This document shows, one piece after another, positions 52,352 through 61,443 of a DNA stretch of 64,000 nucleotides. The notes beneath the pieces are model-generated. The model ran no database searches. It was not told where the DNA came from and was given only the letters and a program-made list of their open reading frames with translations. The first letter of the stretch is position 1. The number at the start of each line of letters is the position of its first letter. The position numbers were made by a program, and so were the translations under genes. Origin of the DNA: Bradyrhizobium sp. 1(2017) (GTDB lineage Bacteria; Pseudomonadota; Alphaproteobacteria; Rhizobiales; Xanthobacteraceae); NCBI RefSeq assembly GCF_011602485.2, contig NZ_CP050022.2, forward strand, positions 1,756,001-1,820,000. The letters are read 5' to 3'.

Positions 52352-53110
52352 ATGAAGCGTTTTGGTCTGGCCGCGGTCGCGGCACTGGCAATTGCAGCGG
52401 TGACGCCGGCTTCGGCGCAGCAGGTGTTGAAAGTCGGCTCGACCCCGACGGGCATTCCCTTCACCTTCCTCGACACCAAGACCAACACCATTCAGGGCAT
52501 CATGGTCGATCTCGTCACCGAAGTCGGCAAGGACGCCGGCTTCAACGTGCAGATCGAGCCGATGCAGTTCTCGGCGCTGATCCCGTCGTTGACCTCGAGC
52601 AAGATCGACATCATCGCGGCCGCGATGTTCATCACGCCGCCGCGGAAAGAGGTCGTCGACTTCTCCGATCCGATCTATACCTATGGCGAAGGCTTGGTGG
52701 TGCCGAAGAGCGATACCAAGGCCTATGCCACGCAGGATGATCTCAAGGGCCAGACGGTCGGCGCCCAGGTCGGCACCGCCTTCGTCGACGCGCTGAAGAA
52801 AACCGGCCTGTTCGCCGAGGTGAAGGCCTACGACACCATCCCCGACATCCTGCGCGACGTGAATACCGGACGCCTCAAGGCCGGCTACGCCGACTATCCG
52901 ATCCTCGCCTACAATCTGAAGCAGGGCGGCTTCCCCGAGGTGCGTCTCGTCGACGGCTACAAGCCGGTGACCGTCGGCTCGGTCGGCATCGGCGTTCGCA
53001 AGGGCGAAGCTGCGCTGCTCGGCAAGATCAACGCCTCGCTGGCGAAGCTGAAGGCCAACGGCACCATCGACAAGATCCTCGACAAATGGGGCCTGAAGGC
53101 ACAGGGTTGA
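52352..53110 (+). CDS. ABC transporter substrate-binding protein (amino-acid type)
   Basis: 252 residues from the ATG at 52352. Signal peptide (1-22, ending TPASAQ), then an SBP family 3 fold: LKVGSTPTGIPFTFLDTK, GIMVDLVTEVGKDAGFNV, the ligand-region IDIIAAAMFITPPRKEVVDF, and QTVGAQVGTAFVDALKK. This fold serves polar amino acids, opines and related amines. Opens a three-gene transporter unit with a permease 12 bases on. Confidence 0.9.
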   Translation: MKRFGLAAVAALAIAAVTPASAQQVLKVGSTPTGIPFTFLDTKTNTIQGIMVDLVTEVGKDAGFNVQIEPMQFSALIPSLTSSKIDIIAAAMFITPPRKEVVDFSDPIYTYGEGLVVPKSDTKAYATQDDLKGQTVGAQVGTAFVDALKKTGLFAEVKAYDTIPDILRDVNTGRLKAGYADYPILAYNLKQGGFPEVRLVDGYKPVTVGSVGIGVRKGEAALLGKINASLAKLKANGTIDKILDKWGLKAQG

Positions 53111-53122
53111 CCAGGCTGCACG

Positions 53123-53776
53123 ATGAAAGGCTTCTGGCACGACGCCGTCGAATTCTTCCCGATCCTGTTGAACGGCGTCGCGCTGACGATCATCGTCACC
53201 ATCGGCTCGCTGCTGCTCTCGACGGTGCTGGGCCTGATCTGGGCAATGATGCGGGTCTCCGGCATCAAGGTGCTGTCGATGCTCAGCGCCAGCCTGATCA
53301 ATGTGATCCGCGGCATCCCGATCATCGTGCTGCTGTTCTACCTCTATTTCGTGATGCCTGAACTCGGCGTCACGCTCTCGGCCTTGCAGGCCGCGATCCT
53401 CGGGCTCGGCATCGCCTATTCGGCCTACCAGGCGGAGAATTTCCGGGCGGGCATCGAGGCGATCGACAAGGGGCAGATCGAGGCGGCACAGTCGATCGGC
53501 ATGGGCTGGTGGCTCACCATGCGCCGCGTGGTGCTGCCGCAGGCGGTGCGCATCGTGCTGCCTCCTTACGGCAACGTGATGATCATGATGCTGAAGGATT
53601 CCTCGCAGGCTTCCACCATCACGGTCGCCGAGCTTGCCCTGCAAGGCAAGCTGATCGCGTCATCCACCTTCAAGAACACCAGCGTCTTCACCCTCGTGGC
53701 GCTGATGTATCTCACCATGAGCATCCCGCTGATCCTGCTGGTCCGTCACTTCGAGAAACGGGCCGGCAAGCGATGA
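53123..53776 (+). CDS. ABC transporter permease (HisM/GlnP type)
   Basis: 217 residues with five predicted membrane helices. The family signature [20 protein letters not shown] (the EAA loop that contacts the ATPase) is present, preceded by [15 protein letters not shown]. Only one permease gene is present, so it probably works as a homodimer. Its stop overlaps the ATG of the ATPase gene. Confidence 0.92.
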   Translation: MKGFWHDAVEFFPILLNGVALTIIVTIGSLLLSTVLGLIWAMMRVSGIKVLSMLSASLINVIRGIPIIVLLFYLYFVMPELGVTLSALQAAILGLGIAYSAYQAENFRAGIEAIDKGQIEAAQSIGMGWWLTMRRVVLPQAVRIVLPPYGNVMIMMLKDSSQASTITVAELALQGKLIASSTFKNTSVFTLVALMYLTMSIPLILLVRHFEKRAGKR

Positions 53777-54504
53777 TCGAGCTGAACGACGTCCACAAGA
53801 GCTTTGGCAAGGTCGAGGTGCTCAAAGGCATCACGGCGTCCGTGCAGAAGGGCGAGGTGGTTTGTATCATCGGCCCCTCCGGCTCGGGCAAGTCGACCAT
53901 CCTGCGCTGTATCAACGGGCTTGAAAGCTACGACCGCGGCGAGATCAGCGTCGAAGGCCTGAAGGTCGACCGCGATGCGCCGTCGATCGTTGCCATCCGC
54001 ACCCAGGTCTCGATGGTGTTCCAGCGCTTCAACCTGTTCCCCCATCGCACGGCGCTGGAGAACGTGGTCGAGGGGCCGCTCTTCGTGAAGAAGGAGCCGC
54101 GCGCGCAGGCGCTGGAGCGTGGCCGCGCACTGCTCGCCCAGGTCGGGCTCGCCGAGAAGGCGGATGCGCATCCGCCGCAGCTCTCCGGCGGCCAGCAACA
54201 GCGCGTCGCGATCGCGCGGGCGCTGGCGATGCAGCCCAAGGCGATCCTGTTCGACGAGCCGACCTCGGCGCTCGACCCTGAGCTGGTCGGCGATGTGCTC
54301 GGCGTGATGCGCAAGCTCGCGGACGACGGCATGACCATGGTCGTCGTCACCCACGAGATGGGCTTTGCCCGCGACGTCGCCGACCGCGTGCTGTTCATCG
54401 ACGGCGGCGTCATCGTCGAGCAGGGGCCGGCCAAGGCGCTGCTCAATCAACCCCAGCATCCGCGCACGCAGGACTTTTTGCGCCGGGTGCTGCATCCGCT
54501 CTGA
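53773..54504 (+). CDS. ABC transporter ATP-binding protein (GlnQ type)
   Basis: 243-residue ATPase. Walker A is [11 protein letters not shown], the signature motif [16 protein letters not shown], and Walker [14 protein letters not shown] with the H-loop [12 protein letters not shown]. The ATG at 53773 overlaps the permease stop by four bases. Completes the amino-acid-type importer; the next gene follows after 12 bases. Confidence 0.94.
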   Translation: MIELNDVHKSFGKVEVLKGITASVQKGEVVCIIGPSGSGKSTILRCINGLESYDRGEISVEGLKVDRDAPSIVAIRTQVSMVFQRFNLFPHRTALENVVEGPLFVKKEPRAQALERGRALLAQVGLAEKADAHPPQLSGGQQQRVAIARALAMQPKAILFDEPTSALDPELVGDVLGVMRKLADDGMTMVVVTHEMGFARDVADRVLFIDGGVIVEQGPAKALLNQPQHPRTQDFLRRVLHPL

Positions 54505-54516
54505 TCGGTCTTTGCC

Positions 54517-55803
54517 ATGACGACGCGCCTGCCTTTGCCGCCTTCGCTCTATGCCGACACCGCCGTCGCGCCGGTTGCCACGCCGCCGCTCGACGTCGAC
54601 AAGATTGTCTCCGTCGCGATCGTCGGTGGCGGCTACACCGGCCTCTCGACCGCACTGCATCTGGCCGAGCAGGGCGTCGAAGCCCTGGTGCTGGAGGCGC
54701 AGGAGCCGGGCTGGGGCGCGTCGGGCAACAATGGCGGGCATACCAATCCCGGACTGAAGCACGACCCCGATCAGATCGAGGCCGATTTCGGCGCAGAGCT
54801 CGGCCGCCGCATGATCGATTTTTCCTACGGCACCACGAATTTCACCCACGAATTGATCCGCCGCTACCAGATTCCGTGCGAAGCGCGGCAGAACGGTACG
54901 CTGCGCGCGGCCTATCACGAGGCCAGCGCCGCCGCGATCGAGAGGACCGCGCAGCAATGCATCCGCCGCGGCATGCCGGTGTCCTATCTGAACCGCGAGC
55001 AGCTCCGCGAGATGACCGGCACCGACCGTTATATCGGTGCCATGCTGGATACCCGCGGCGGCGACCTGCATCCGCTCAGCTATGCCCGTGGCCTTGCGCG
55101 CGCTGCGATCTCGGCGGGCGCCAAGGTCTTTGGCGAGACGCCGGCATTGTCCTTGCGCCGCGACGGCTCGCGCTGGCGCATCGAGACGCCGCGCGTCGTG
55201 GTTCATGCGGACAAGGTCCTGCTCGCCACCAACGGTTTCACCGACGATCTCTGGCCAACGCTCCGCCGCACCATCGTGCCGGTGTTCTCATCGATTGCTG
55301 CCACCGCGCCGCTCTCCGATGCGGTCGCCCGTTCGATCATGCCGACGCGCTCCGTCCTGTACGAGAGCGGGCACATCACGGTCTATTACCGTATCGATCA
55401 GCAGAATCGCCTGTTGATGGGCGGCCGCGGTCCGATGCGCTGGATCAAGTCGCCGAACGACGTCGCCTATCTGATGCGATACGCGGAGAGGCTGTGGCCG
55501 CAGCTCAAGGGTGTGGCCTGGACCCACGGCTGGAATAGCCGGCTCGCCATCACCAAGGATCATTATCCGCACGTTCATGAGCCCGCGGAGAACATCCTGA
55601 TCTCGCTCGGCTGCAACGGCCGCGGCGTGGCGCTCTCGACCGCGATGGGCGCGCAGCTCGCCCGCCGGCTGATCGGCGGCCCCAAGGCCGAGATCGACAT
55701 GCCCGTCACCGGCATCAAGCCGATCCCGATGCACGCGTTCTGGCCGGTCGGGGTGACGACCGCGGTGATCGCGGGCCGCGTGCGCGACCGGCTCGGCATT
55801 TAG
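54517..55803 (+). CDS. FAD-dependent amine/glutamylputrescine oxidoreductase-like protein
   Basis: 428-residue DAO-family flavoenzyme. The dinucleotide motif VAIVGGGYTGLSTALHLAEQ is near residue 33 and a GWGASGNNGGHTNPGL segment matches PuuB-type gamma-glutamylputrescine oxidases. HGWNSRLAITKDHYPHV and LGCNGRGVALSTAMGAQLAR are family signatures. It probably oxidises a primary or secondary amine taken up by the adjacent transporter. Transcribed with the ABC genes (12-base gap). Confidence 0.85.
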   Translation: MTTRLPLPPSLYADTAVAPVATPPLDVDKIVSVAIVGGGYTGLSTALHLAEQGVEALVLEAQEPGWGASGNNGGHTNPGLKHDPDQIEADFGAELGRRMIDFSYGTTNFTHELIRRYQIPCEARQNGTLRAAYHEASAAAIERTAQQCIRRGMPVSYLNREQLREMTGTDRYIGAMLDTRGGDLHPLSYARGLARAAISAGAKVFGETPALSLRRDGSRWRIETPRVVVHADKVLLATNGFTDDLWPTLRRTIVPVFSSIAATAPLSDAVARSIMPTRSVLYESGHITVYYRIDQQNRLLMGGRGPMRWIKSPNDVAYLMRYAERLWPQLKGVAWTHGWNSRLAITKDHYPHVHEPAENILISLGCNGRGVALSTAMGAQLARRLIGGPKAEIDMPVTGIKPIPMHAFWPVGVTTAVIAGRVRDRLGI

Positions 55804-55835
55804 AAAAAAGGCGCCGCCCGGTTGGGAGCGACGCC
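55804..55835 (-). terminator. Probable terminator of the His/Gly-rich gene
   Basis: On the reverse strand GGCGTCGC pairs with GCGGCGCC (one mismatch) and is followed by TTTTTT. Lies 25 bases past the stop of the His-rich gene. Confidence 0.6.
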
Positions 55836-55859
55836 TTGCACGACTTGCAGTTAAGTGCC

Positions 55860-56084
55860 TCAGCAGCGGCCTTGTTTCCACAGGCCGGGCGGGCACCCGT
55901 GACCACGCCAGCCGACCTTGCGGCCATGATGCCATCCGGGCGGAGTTCCATGGCGATGTGCATGGTATCCGCCATGATGGCCGTGGCCATGGCCGTGACC
56001 ATGACCGCCTTTGGCCAATGCCACGCTGGGCATGGTCAAGCCGGCAGCAATGATCACTGTTGCGGCGAGCGCGAGCTTCTTCAT
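55860..56084 (-). CDS. His/Gly-rich exported protein, 74 aa
   Basis: The ATG at 56084 opens MKKLALAATVIIAAGLTMPS, a signal peptide ending SVALAKG. The mature part is an almost pure His/Gly run (GGHGHGHGHGHHGGYHAHRH), then a Trp-containing basic stretch (PPGWHHGRKVGWRGHGC) ending in two Cys. It is suited to bind Ni, Zn or Cu in the periplasm. Reverse strand, flanked by amine-metabolism genes with no obvious link. Such small proteins are common in Bradyrhizobium. Confidence 0.75.
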   Translation of the reverse strand: MKKLALAATVIIAAGLTMPSVALAKGGHGHGHGHGHHGGYHAHRHGTPPGWHHGRKVGWRGHGCPPGLWKQGRC

Positions 56085-56176
56085 CAGAAATCCTCTCTTG
56101 TTAGGCACGCATCTGTCCGTTCGACGAACCGACATCGATCGCCGTGTCGCGCGCAAATGCGGAGGAGTCGTGACGC

Positions 56177-57766
56177 TCAGTCTTCCGCCACCGCGTCAGC
56201 CCAGGGCTGGAAAATCTCGACCGCGCCGAAATTCGTGTCGCCCTCGCGCATCACCACGCTGGGGCAGGCGAATTTCTGCGGCAAGGCCTGCACCCGGCTC
56301 TCCTCATAATCGAAGCGCGCGGCCAGCGTCTTGCGTACGTCTGCTGGCAGCCGGGTGTCTCCGATCACGATCGCGCCTTCGCTGGCGTCGATGCGCGGCT
56401 GATGGATGGCGGCATCGAGATCCATGCCGAAATCCATTGCGAAGGATACGAGCTGCATCACGGAGGGCAGAATGCGGCGTCCGCCGGATGCGCCGACGGC
56501 AAGGCGCTTGCCGTCCTTGGTCTCGGCGATGACGGGCGTGTAGTTGCAAAGGCAGCGCTTGCCGGGCGCCAGCGAGTTGGTGGTGCCCGGGGTCGGGTCG
56601 AACCACATGATGCCGTTGTTCATGGTGATACCGGTGTGCGGTGTCACATATCTCGAGCCGAAGGACGAGAGCAACGTCTGCGTGACCGCCGCGATGTTGC
56701 CGTGACGATCGACCACCGAGAAATGCGTGGTGCAGGCGGGCGCCAGATATTCGGCGCCGAGCGAACGCTTGCCGTCGGCATCGCCCATGTCCTTGAGCCT
56801 TTCGCGGAAGGCCGCCTGCAAGGCGAGCGCATATTCGACATAGGTGCCGGCATCCGGCGCGCCTGCGGGCGTCAGGCTCTGCTGCAGCAGGCGCAGCGCA
56901 TGCGCCATCGTCGGCCCCGCTGTGAGCTCCGGCGTCGCAAACACCTTGCCGCCGCGATAGGGGATCGCCAGCGGCGCGCGCAGATGGGCGCGGAATGCGG
57001 CGAGATCCTCGACCGACAACGAGCCGCCGTCGGCTTTGATGTCGGAGGCAATACTCCTGGCGAGATCGCCCTGGTAGAAATCGCGGGGGCCGGCGTCGGC
57101 CAGATGTGACAGCGTCGCCTTCAGGCCGTCCTGCGGCAGCCGCGTCTCGGCCTTGATGCCCCATGGCGCGCTCGGTGGCAGGCCATCCTTCAAATATGCG
57201 GCCGCACTCGCGGGATAGCGCCTCAGATCGGCGGCAGAGCCCGAGATCGTCACCGTGGTCCACCAATCGACCAGCAGGCCTTCGCCGGCGAGCGCGGCGG
57301 CCGGCGCGACCAGATCCTTCCACGGCATTTTGGTGTAGCGGCGATGCGCCTCTTCCATCCCTGCGACGACACCGGGCACGGCGATCGAACCGGGGCCGTG
57401 GACGTTGCGATCGTCCTTCACCCGCGGCCAGGGGAAGAGATCGGAGGCGGCGCCTTCCCCACTGAGCGGATAGTCGGCGGTGCGCAGGCTCTGCGGCGCG
57501 CACATGCCGTAGTCGATCACCTCGGTGCGATTTTCCTTCGCGCGGTAGAGTACCATCGCGCCGCCGCCGCCAATGCCGCTGTTCCAGGGCTCCAGCACGT
57601 TCAGCGCCATGGTGGTTGCGACGATCGCGTCCACGCAGTCGCCGCCCGCCGCCAGCACCTGCACGCCCAATTCGGCAGCTCGACGCGATTGCGAGGCGAC
57701 GATGCCGCCCTTGGATGTGACGGCGGGTTTGCGGACGGTTTGGTTGAGGCTGAACTGGTGAGGCAT
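56177..57766 (-). CDS. Gamma-glutamyltransferase family protein
   Basis: 529-residue Ntn-hydrolase of the GGT family, start ATG 57766. Large-subunit signatures: GGIVASQSRRAAELGVQVLA, AAGGDCVDAIVATTMALNVL and EPWNSGIGGGGAMVLY. The nucleophile is Thr346 in ACTTHFSVVDRHGNIAAVTQ, where autocatalytic cleavage would occur. No signal peptide is seen, unlike E. coli Ggt, so it is likely cytoplasmic. Family members transfer or hydrolyse gamma-glutamyl groups. With the PuuB-like gene nearby, a role in gamma-glutamyl amine turnover is possible. Confidence 0.9.
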   Translation of the reverse strand: MPHQFSLNQTVRKPAVTSKGGIVASQSRRAAELGVQVLAAGGDCVDAIVATTMALNVLEPWNSGIGGGGAMVLYRAKENRTEVIDYGMCAPQSLRTADYPLSGEGAASDLFPWPRVKDDRNVHGPGSIAVPGVVAGMEEAHRRYTKMPWKDLVAPAAALAGEGLLVDWWTTVTISGSAADLRRYPASAAAYLKDGLPPSAPWGIKAETRLPQDGLKATLSHLADAGPRDFYQGDLARSIASDIKADGGSLSVEDLAAFRAHLRAPLAIPYRGGKVFATPELTAGPTMAHALRLLQQSLTPAGAPDAGTYVEYALALQAAFRERLKDMGDADGKRSLGAEYLAPACTTHFSVVDRHGNIAAVTQTLLSSFGSRYVTPHTGITMNNGIMWFDPTPGTTNSLAPGKRCLCNYTPVIAETKDGKRLAVGASGGRRILPSVMQLVSFAMDFGMDLDAAIHQPRIDASEGAIVIGDTRLPADVRKTLAARFDYEESRVQALPQKFACPSVVMREGDTNFGAVEIFQPWADAVAED

Positions 57767-57885
57767 GATGTCGTCTTGATGCTTGCCGATGGCGTCGCGG
57801 CGTTGAATTCGAGGCTCCGCAATTGGCGAAGCCCGCGGACAATGGCACATTGCGGCAAATGAGAACATCGAAAGGGAGACGCGAC

Positions 57886-58659
57886 ATGGCTGGTGTGAAA
57901 CAGGCGCGGGATGGCGCAGTCGGGATCCTGACGCTCGACGAGCCGGCCAGCCTCAACGCGATGACGCCGGACCTGCTCGGCGCACTCGCTGTTGCCGTCG
58001 CCGAGATGACGCGGGACGAAGATATCCGCGCGCTGGTCCTCACCGGCGCCGGGCGCGGATTTTGCTCAGGACAGAATTTGAAGGCATCGGAAGCGCTCGG
58101 CGAGGACATCGCGGCCGGCGTGATGCGGTTTTACTGGCCGGCCTTCAAGGCCTTGCGCGAGTGCCGTGTGCCGGTGGTCGTCGCCGTCAACGGGGTGGCG
58201 GCCGGCGGCGGCTTCAGCCTGGCCATGGCCGGCGACATCATCGTTGCGGCGCGGTCGGCGAGCTTCATCCAGGTCTTCAGCCGCATCGCTCTGGTGCCCG
58301 ATCTCGGCTCGACCTGGCTGCTGCCGCGCCTAATCGGCCGCCAGCGCGCGCTCGAATTGATGCTGCTGAACGAGCCGCTCACGGCCGAGCACGCCCATGA
58401 GATCGGTCTGGTGCGGCAGGTGGTCGACGATTCCAGGCTGATGGAGGAAGCCCTCGCTTTGGCGCGGCGCCTGGCCGATGGTCCGACGCGCGCCTTGGTC
58501 GCAACGCGCGCGCTCGTCGAGGAGAGCGAGCACGCGACCTACGAGGCGCAGTTCCGCCGCGAGATCGAGCTTCAGGCCACGATCCGCAAGAGCACCGACG
58601 CCATCGAGGGCCGCAATGCCTTCGTCGAGAAGCGCAAGGCGAAGTTTACTGGCAAGTAG
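57886..58659 (+). CDS. Enoyl-CoA hydratase/isomerase family protein (PaaG-like)
   Basis: 257-residue crotonase-fold enzyme from the ATG at 57886 (GGGAGACGCG upstream). The oxyanion hole lies in ALVLTGAGRGFCSGQNL and VNGVAAGGGFSLAMAGDIIV. SRIALVPDLGSTWLLPRLIG resembles PaaG-type isomerases, where an Asp of the VPDxG motif is catalytic. Likely acts on an acyl-CoA from amino acid or aromatic degradation. Divergent from the GGT-like gene. Confidence 0.9.
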   Translation: MAGVKQARDGAVGILTLDEPASLNAMTPDLLGALAVAVAEMTRDEDIRALVLTGAGRGFCSGQNLKASEALGEDIAAGVMRFYWPAFKALRECRVPVVVAVNGVAAGGGFSLAMAGDIIVAARSASFIQVFSRIALVPDLGSTWLLPRLIGRQRALELMLLNEPLTAEHAHEIGLVRQVVDDSRLMEEALALARRLADGPTRALVATRALVEESEHATYEAQFRREIELQATIRKSTDAIEGRNAFVEKRKAKFTGK

Positions 58660-58675
58660 GGGGACCGAGACGCAA

Positions 58676-58698
58676 ATGCCCGGGACGAGCCCGGGCAT
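58676..58698. other. Perfect hairpin after the enoyl-CoA hydratase gene
   Basis: ATGCCCGGG-ACGAG-CCCGGGCAT, nine base pairs. Same core (GCCCGGG) as the outer arms of the repeat at 63581-63666. No T-run. Confidence 0.55.
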
Positions 58699-58741
58699 GA
58701 TGAGTCGGGAAGGGGTCGTCGAAAGCGACGGGGCCGCAGTC

Positions 58742-58918
58742 TCAGAGCGAGCGGTCCAGCCGGCTGGCCTGGTACTTGGCGCGCCATTTCGGGCCCGGTC
58801 CGCGCATATAGTGAAGCTCGGGACGGTACGGATCGCCGGCGACCCTCATCAGGGTCTGCCATTTGATGGCGACGAAGCCCAGGGGCTGGCGGAGCAGGGT
58901 CAGGGAAGCGAGCAACAT
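58742..58918 (-). CDS. Small basic protein, 58 aa
   Basis: The ATG at 58918 opens MLLASLTLLRQPLGFVAIKW; the product continues for 58 codons with a basic, aromatic C-terminal half (LHYMRGPGPKWRAKYQASRL). It lies 9 bases downstream of the DUF6894 gene on the same strand, so they are probably co-transcribed. No family recognised. The coupling and clean composition make it likely real. Confidence 0.5.
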   Translation of the reverse strand: MLLASLTLLRQPLGFVAIKWQTLMRVAGDPYRPELHYMRGPGPKWRAKYQASRLDRSL

Positions 58919-58927
58919 CGCATCACC

Positions 58928-59161
58928 TCAATGAGGCTTGCCAAGCATGGCGGTGAAGGGGAGGTCAAAAATCTCCTCGCCGTCGTCGTCGCTGACATGG
59001 ATCACCCAGTCGCGCCAATCCTCGTTGCTCGGCGTCAGGATCATCGACCGCATGATCTGGGCGGCGCGGTCGCGAGCCTCCGTGAGATTGGAGACGGCGG
59101 CGCCGTAGCGATCGATCAGGGTGCCCTCGGTATTGGAGCAGTGAAAGTAGACCTGGACCAT
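58928..59161 (-). CDS. DUF6894 family protein, 77 aa
   Basis: The ATG at 59161 opens MVQVYFHCSNTEGTLIDRYG, with AVSNLTEARDRAAQIMRSMI, DWRDWVIHVSDDDGEEIFDL and PFTAMLG following. This is the layout of DUF6894, a family of short proteins abundant in Bradyrhizobium: a YFH start, a DxxG turn and an E(I/L)xxLPF end. Function unknown. A GGAG ribosome site precedes the start. Confidence 0.8.
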   Translation of the reverse strand: MVQVYFHCSNTEGTLIDRYGAAVSNLTEARDRAAQIMRSMILTPSNEDWRDWVIHVSDDDGEEIFDLPFTAMLGKPH

Positions 59162-59331
59162 ATTCGCCTCCTGTAGGGAGCGGCTGGGATGGCAAACTGA
59201 TACCACCCAGGGCATTCGCGAAACATTCGGGTCGAACCCGGTAAGGGAAACTACGGAGATTGGTCGGTGCCAACGCCGTTTCAGGTTTGATCACAGGCGG
59301 GTGAGCATCAACTGGACGGCGCTCCGGCGGC

Positions 59332-61443
59332 ATGAAACAAGTTTACCGGGAATCCGGGGAAGCCACCGTGAACTACCTTACATTTCAGCGTGGAGGCAGA
59401 CGCCTCCGCTTGCTTGCGGCTGTCGTCGCCGGGGCGCTGCTCGGCGTCGTACCGGGAGCGTCGTCCGAAGCGGCGAAGAAGAGCGGTTATGCGATCGGTA
59501 CCGACACCTGCGGCAGCGGCGATCTCGCCTTTCCCAGGATTCAGCTCGACATGAAGGCGGGATTCTGCGCCGGCCTCGTCGCCAGCGAAGAGGACCGCCT
59601 CAGATTCCCGCGCGCGATCATCCAGCTGCCCGGCCGCGACCTGTTCGTGGTGGCGGACATGGGCGGCTGGGGCCATGCCGATGGACGGCTGCTGCTGCTC
59701 GATCCGCACGCGCCCCCGGGCCAGCGCTTCAAGGAGCTCTTGACCGGCGTCGAATATCCGTTCGGCCTGGTGGTCGGCCCCGACAAGAAGCTTTATGCCT
59801 CGACCGCAGAGACGATCTTCCGGTTCGACCCGCTCGCCGACAATCCGCGCGGCACGGTCGAGACCATCATCCGGCACATGCCCGGCCGGCGGATCGCTCT
59901 GCCCGACGGCACCAGAATCGACGACAGCGCGCATCCGCTCAAGCCGTTCGTCTTCGACCGGAACGGGCGGCTGTTCGTCAATATCGGCTCACATGACGAC
60001 GACTGCGTCACGCCCGCACCGATCGCGAAGCCATGCGCGGCCGCCGAGGGCGCGTCTGCGATGGCATCGATCTGGCTGTTCACGCCGCCTGCAGGCGGCG
60101 TTTTCCCGGCGCTGACGCCTAAGGATCCCGACCCGCCGCACCGCGTCTATGCGCGCGGCTTGCGCAACTCGATGGCCTTGGCGCTGCATCCGAACTTTCC
60201 CGATGCCGGCTACGCCTTCCTGCAAGGGGAGAACGGCCGCGACCTGCCTGACATCTTCAAGCCGAACGAGGAGATCAACGCGATCGAGCCGGGCAGGCAT
60301 TACGGCTGGCCGTATTGCACCGATGTGTCGACGCCGAGCCCGCAATTCAGGCGCGTGCTGCAAACCGGGGTCTACAAATCGCTCTGCACGGCCAATGCGC
60401 TCTACAAGCCGCCGCTCTCGCTGATGCCGCCGCACGGTGCGCCGCTCGCGATGCTCTATTATCGCGGCGGCAGATTTCCGGAGCTGGAGGGCAAGCTGCT
60501 GGTGGGCCTGCACGGCTATCGCCCGACCGGAAGCCGCATCCTGATCTATGACGTCGACGACCGCGGCTTCCCCAAGCCCAGCCCGGCGCCGGTGCACTAC
60601 CACGTCAGTTGCGTGGCTGACCCGACCCGCAGCTTTCAGACCGACGCCGGCGAAGTCGCCGCCGCGCCGTTCGAGGAGCTGATCTCGGGCTGGCACCGCG
60701 TCAACGGCGTGCGGCCGCAAGGTGCTCCGGTCGGCATGACGGTGGCGGAGGACGGCGCGATCTGGCTGGTCGAGGACAAGAACAGGACCGTGATCCGCAT
60801 CGACCGCGCCGCGGGCGATGCGGCGGCGCCGCTCCCTTGCGAGGCGCGCAGCCAGGCGATGATCGACCAGCTCGCCGCCTTCGTGGCGAGAGATGCGCAG
60901 AACACCGTCCGGCTGACGACGCTGCGCAAGAGCCTGGTCGAGAAGCATTGCGCCGGCTGCCACTCGGATTTCGGCCTCAAGCCCGGCCAATCGGAGACGG
61001 ACAAGGACGGCGCTGCTCTCCGTTTCATGCTGTCGCAGGACGGCTGGATCTATCCCGGCGATCCCGACGCGGGCAGATTGCGCACGCGGCTGCGCGGTCT
61101 CGGCGCGGAGAAGCTGATGCCGCCGGGCGGCGAACACCTGCCGAAGACCGAGCCGGGTTACACGCGGCTGCTCGATACCGCTGACCTGCTGGTTGCGAAG
61201 ATGGTGCCGGGCACGCGAATGCGCATCAAGTCCGGGCCGCCGCAGCGCAAGTTCTTTGGCAGGACCAATAAGGAATGCGGCGAAATACCGGCCGCCAAGG
61301 TCGTGGTCGTGACACAAAGGAGCGCTGTAGACAAACCCGGCTTCAGCCGATTCTTCCGGCCGGCCGATTCCTATCTGAACGGCGAGTGCACCGACGACGA
61401 TGGCTATTACATCCGGCAGGAATTTCTGGTGCCTGTGCAGTAG
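59332..61443 (+). CDS. Beta-propeller sugar dehydrogenase-like protein fused to cytochrome c
   Basis: 703 residues. Signal peptide or anchor (about 25-47: RLRLLAAVVAGALLGVVPGA), then a propeller of the glucose/sorbosone dehydrogenase type (about 70-500: FPRAIIQLPGRDLFVVADMG, YPFGLVVGPDKKLYAS, YARGLRNSMALALHPN, EPGRHYGWPYCTD, VGMTVAEDGAIWLVED). A single haem-c motif follows, CAGCH at 540-544, in a cytochrome-like domain (about 520-610), then a 90-residue unknown tail with four Cys. The likely job is periplasmic oxidation with electron transfer to the haem. A GTG at 59368 is an alternative start. The next gene overlaps its end by 44 bases. Confidence 0.8.
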   Translation: MKQVYRESGEATVNYLTFQRGGRRLRLLAAVVAGALLGVVPGASSEAAKKSGYAIGTDTCGSGDLAFPRIQLDMKAGFCAGLVASEEDRLRFPRAIIQLPGRDLFVVADMGGWGHADGRLLLLDPHAPPGQRFKELLTGVEYPFGLVVGPDKKLYASTAETIFRFDPLADNPRGTVETIIRHMPGRRIALPDGTRIDDSAHPLKPFVFDRNGRLFVNIGSHDDDCVTPAPIAKPCAAAEGASAMASIWLFTPPAGGVFPALTPKDPDPPHRVYARGLRNSMALALHPNFPDAGYAFLQGENGRDLPDIFKPNEEINAIEPGRHYGWPYCTDVSTPSPQFRRVLQTGVYKSLCTANALYKPPLSLMPPHGAPLAMLYYRGGRFPELEGKLLVGLHGYRPTGSRILIYDVDDRGFPKPSPAPVHYHVSCVADPTRSFQTDAGEVAAAPFEELISGWHRVNGVRPQGAPVGMTVAEDGAIWLVEDKNRTVIRIDRAAGDAAAPLPCEARSQAMIDQLAAFVARDAQNTVRLTTLRKSLVEKHCAGCHSDFGLKPGQSETDKDGAALRFMLSQDGWIYPGDPDAGRLRTRLRGLGAEKLMPPGGEHLPKTEPGYTRLLDTADLLVAKMVPGTRMRIKSGPPQRKFFGRTNKECGEIPAAKVVVVTQRSAVDKPGFSRFFRPADSYLNGECTDDDGYYIRQEFLVPVQ

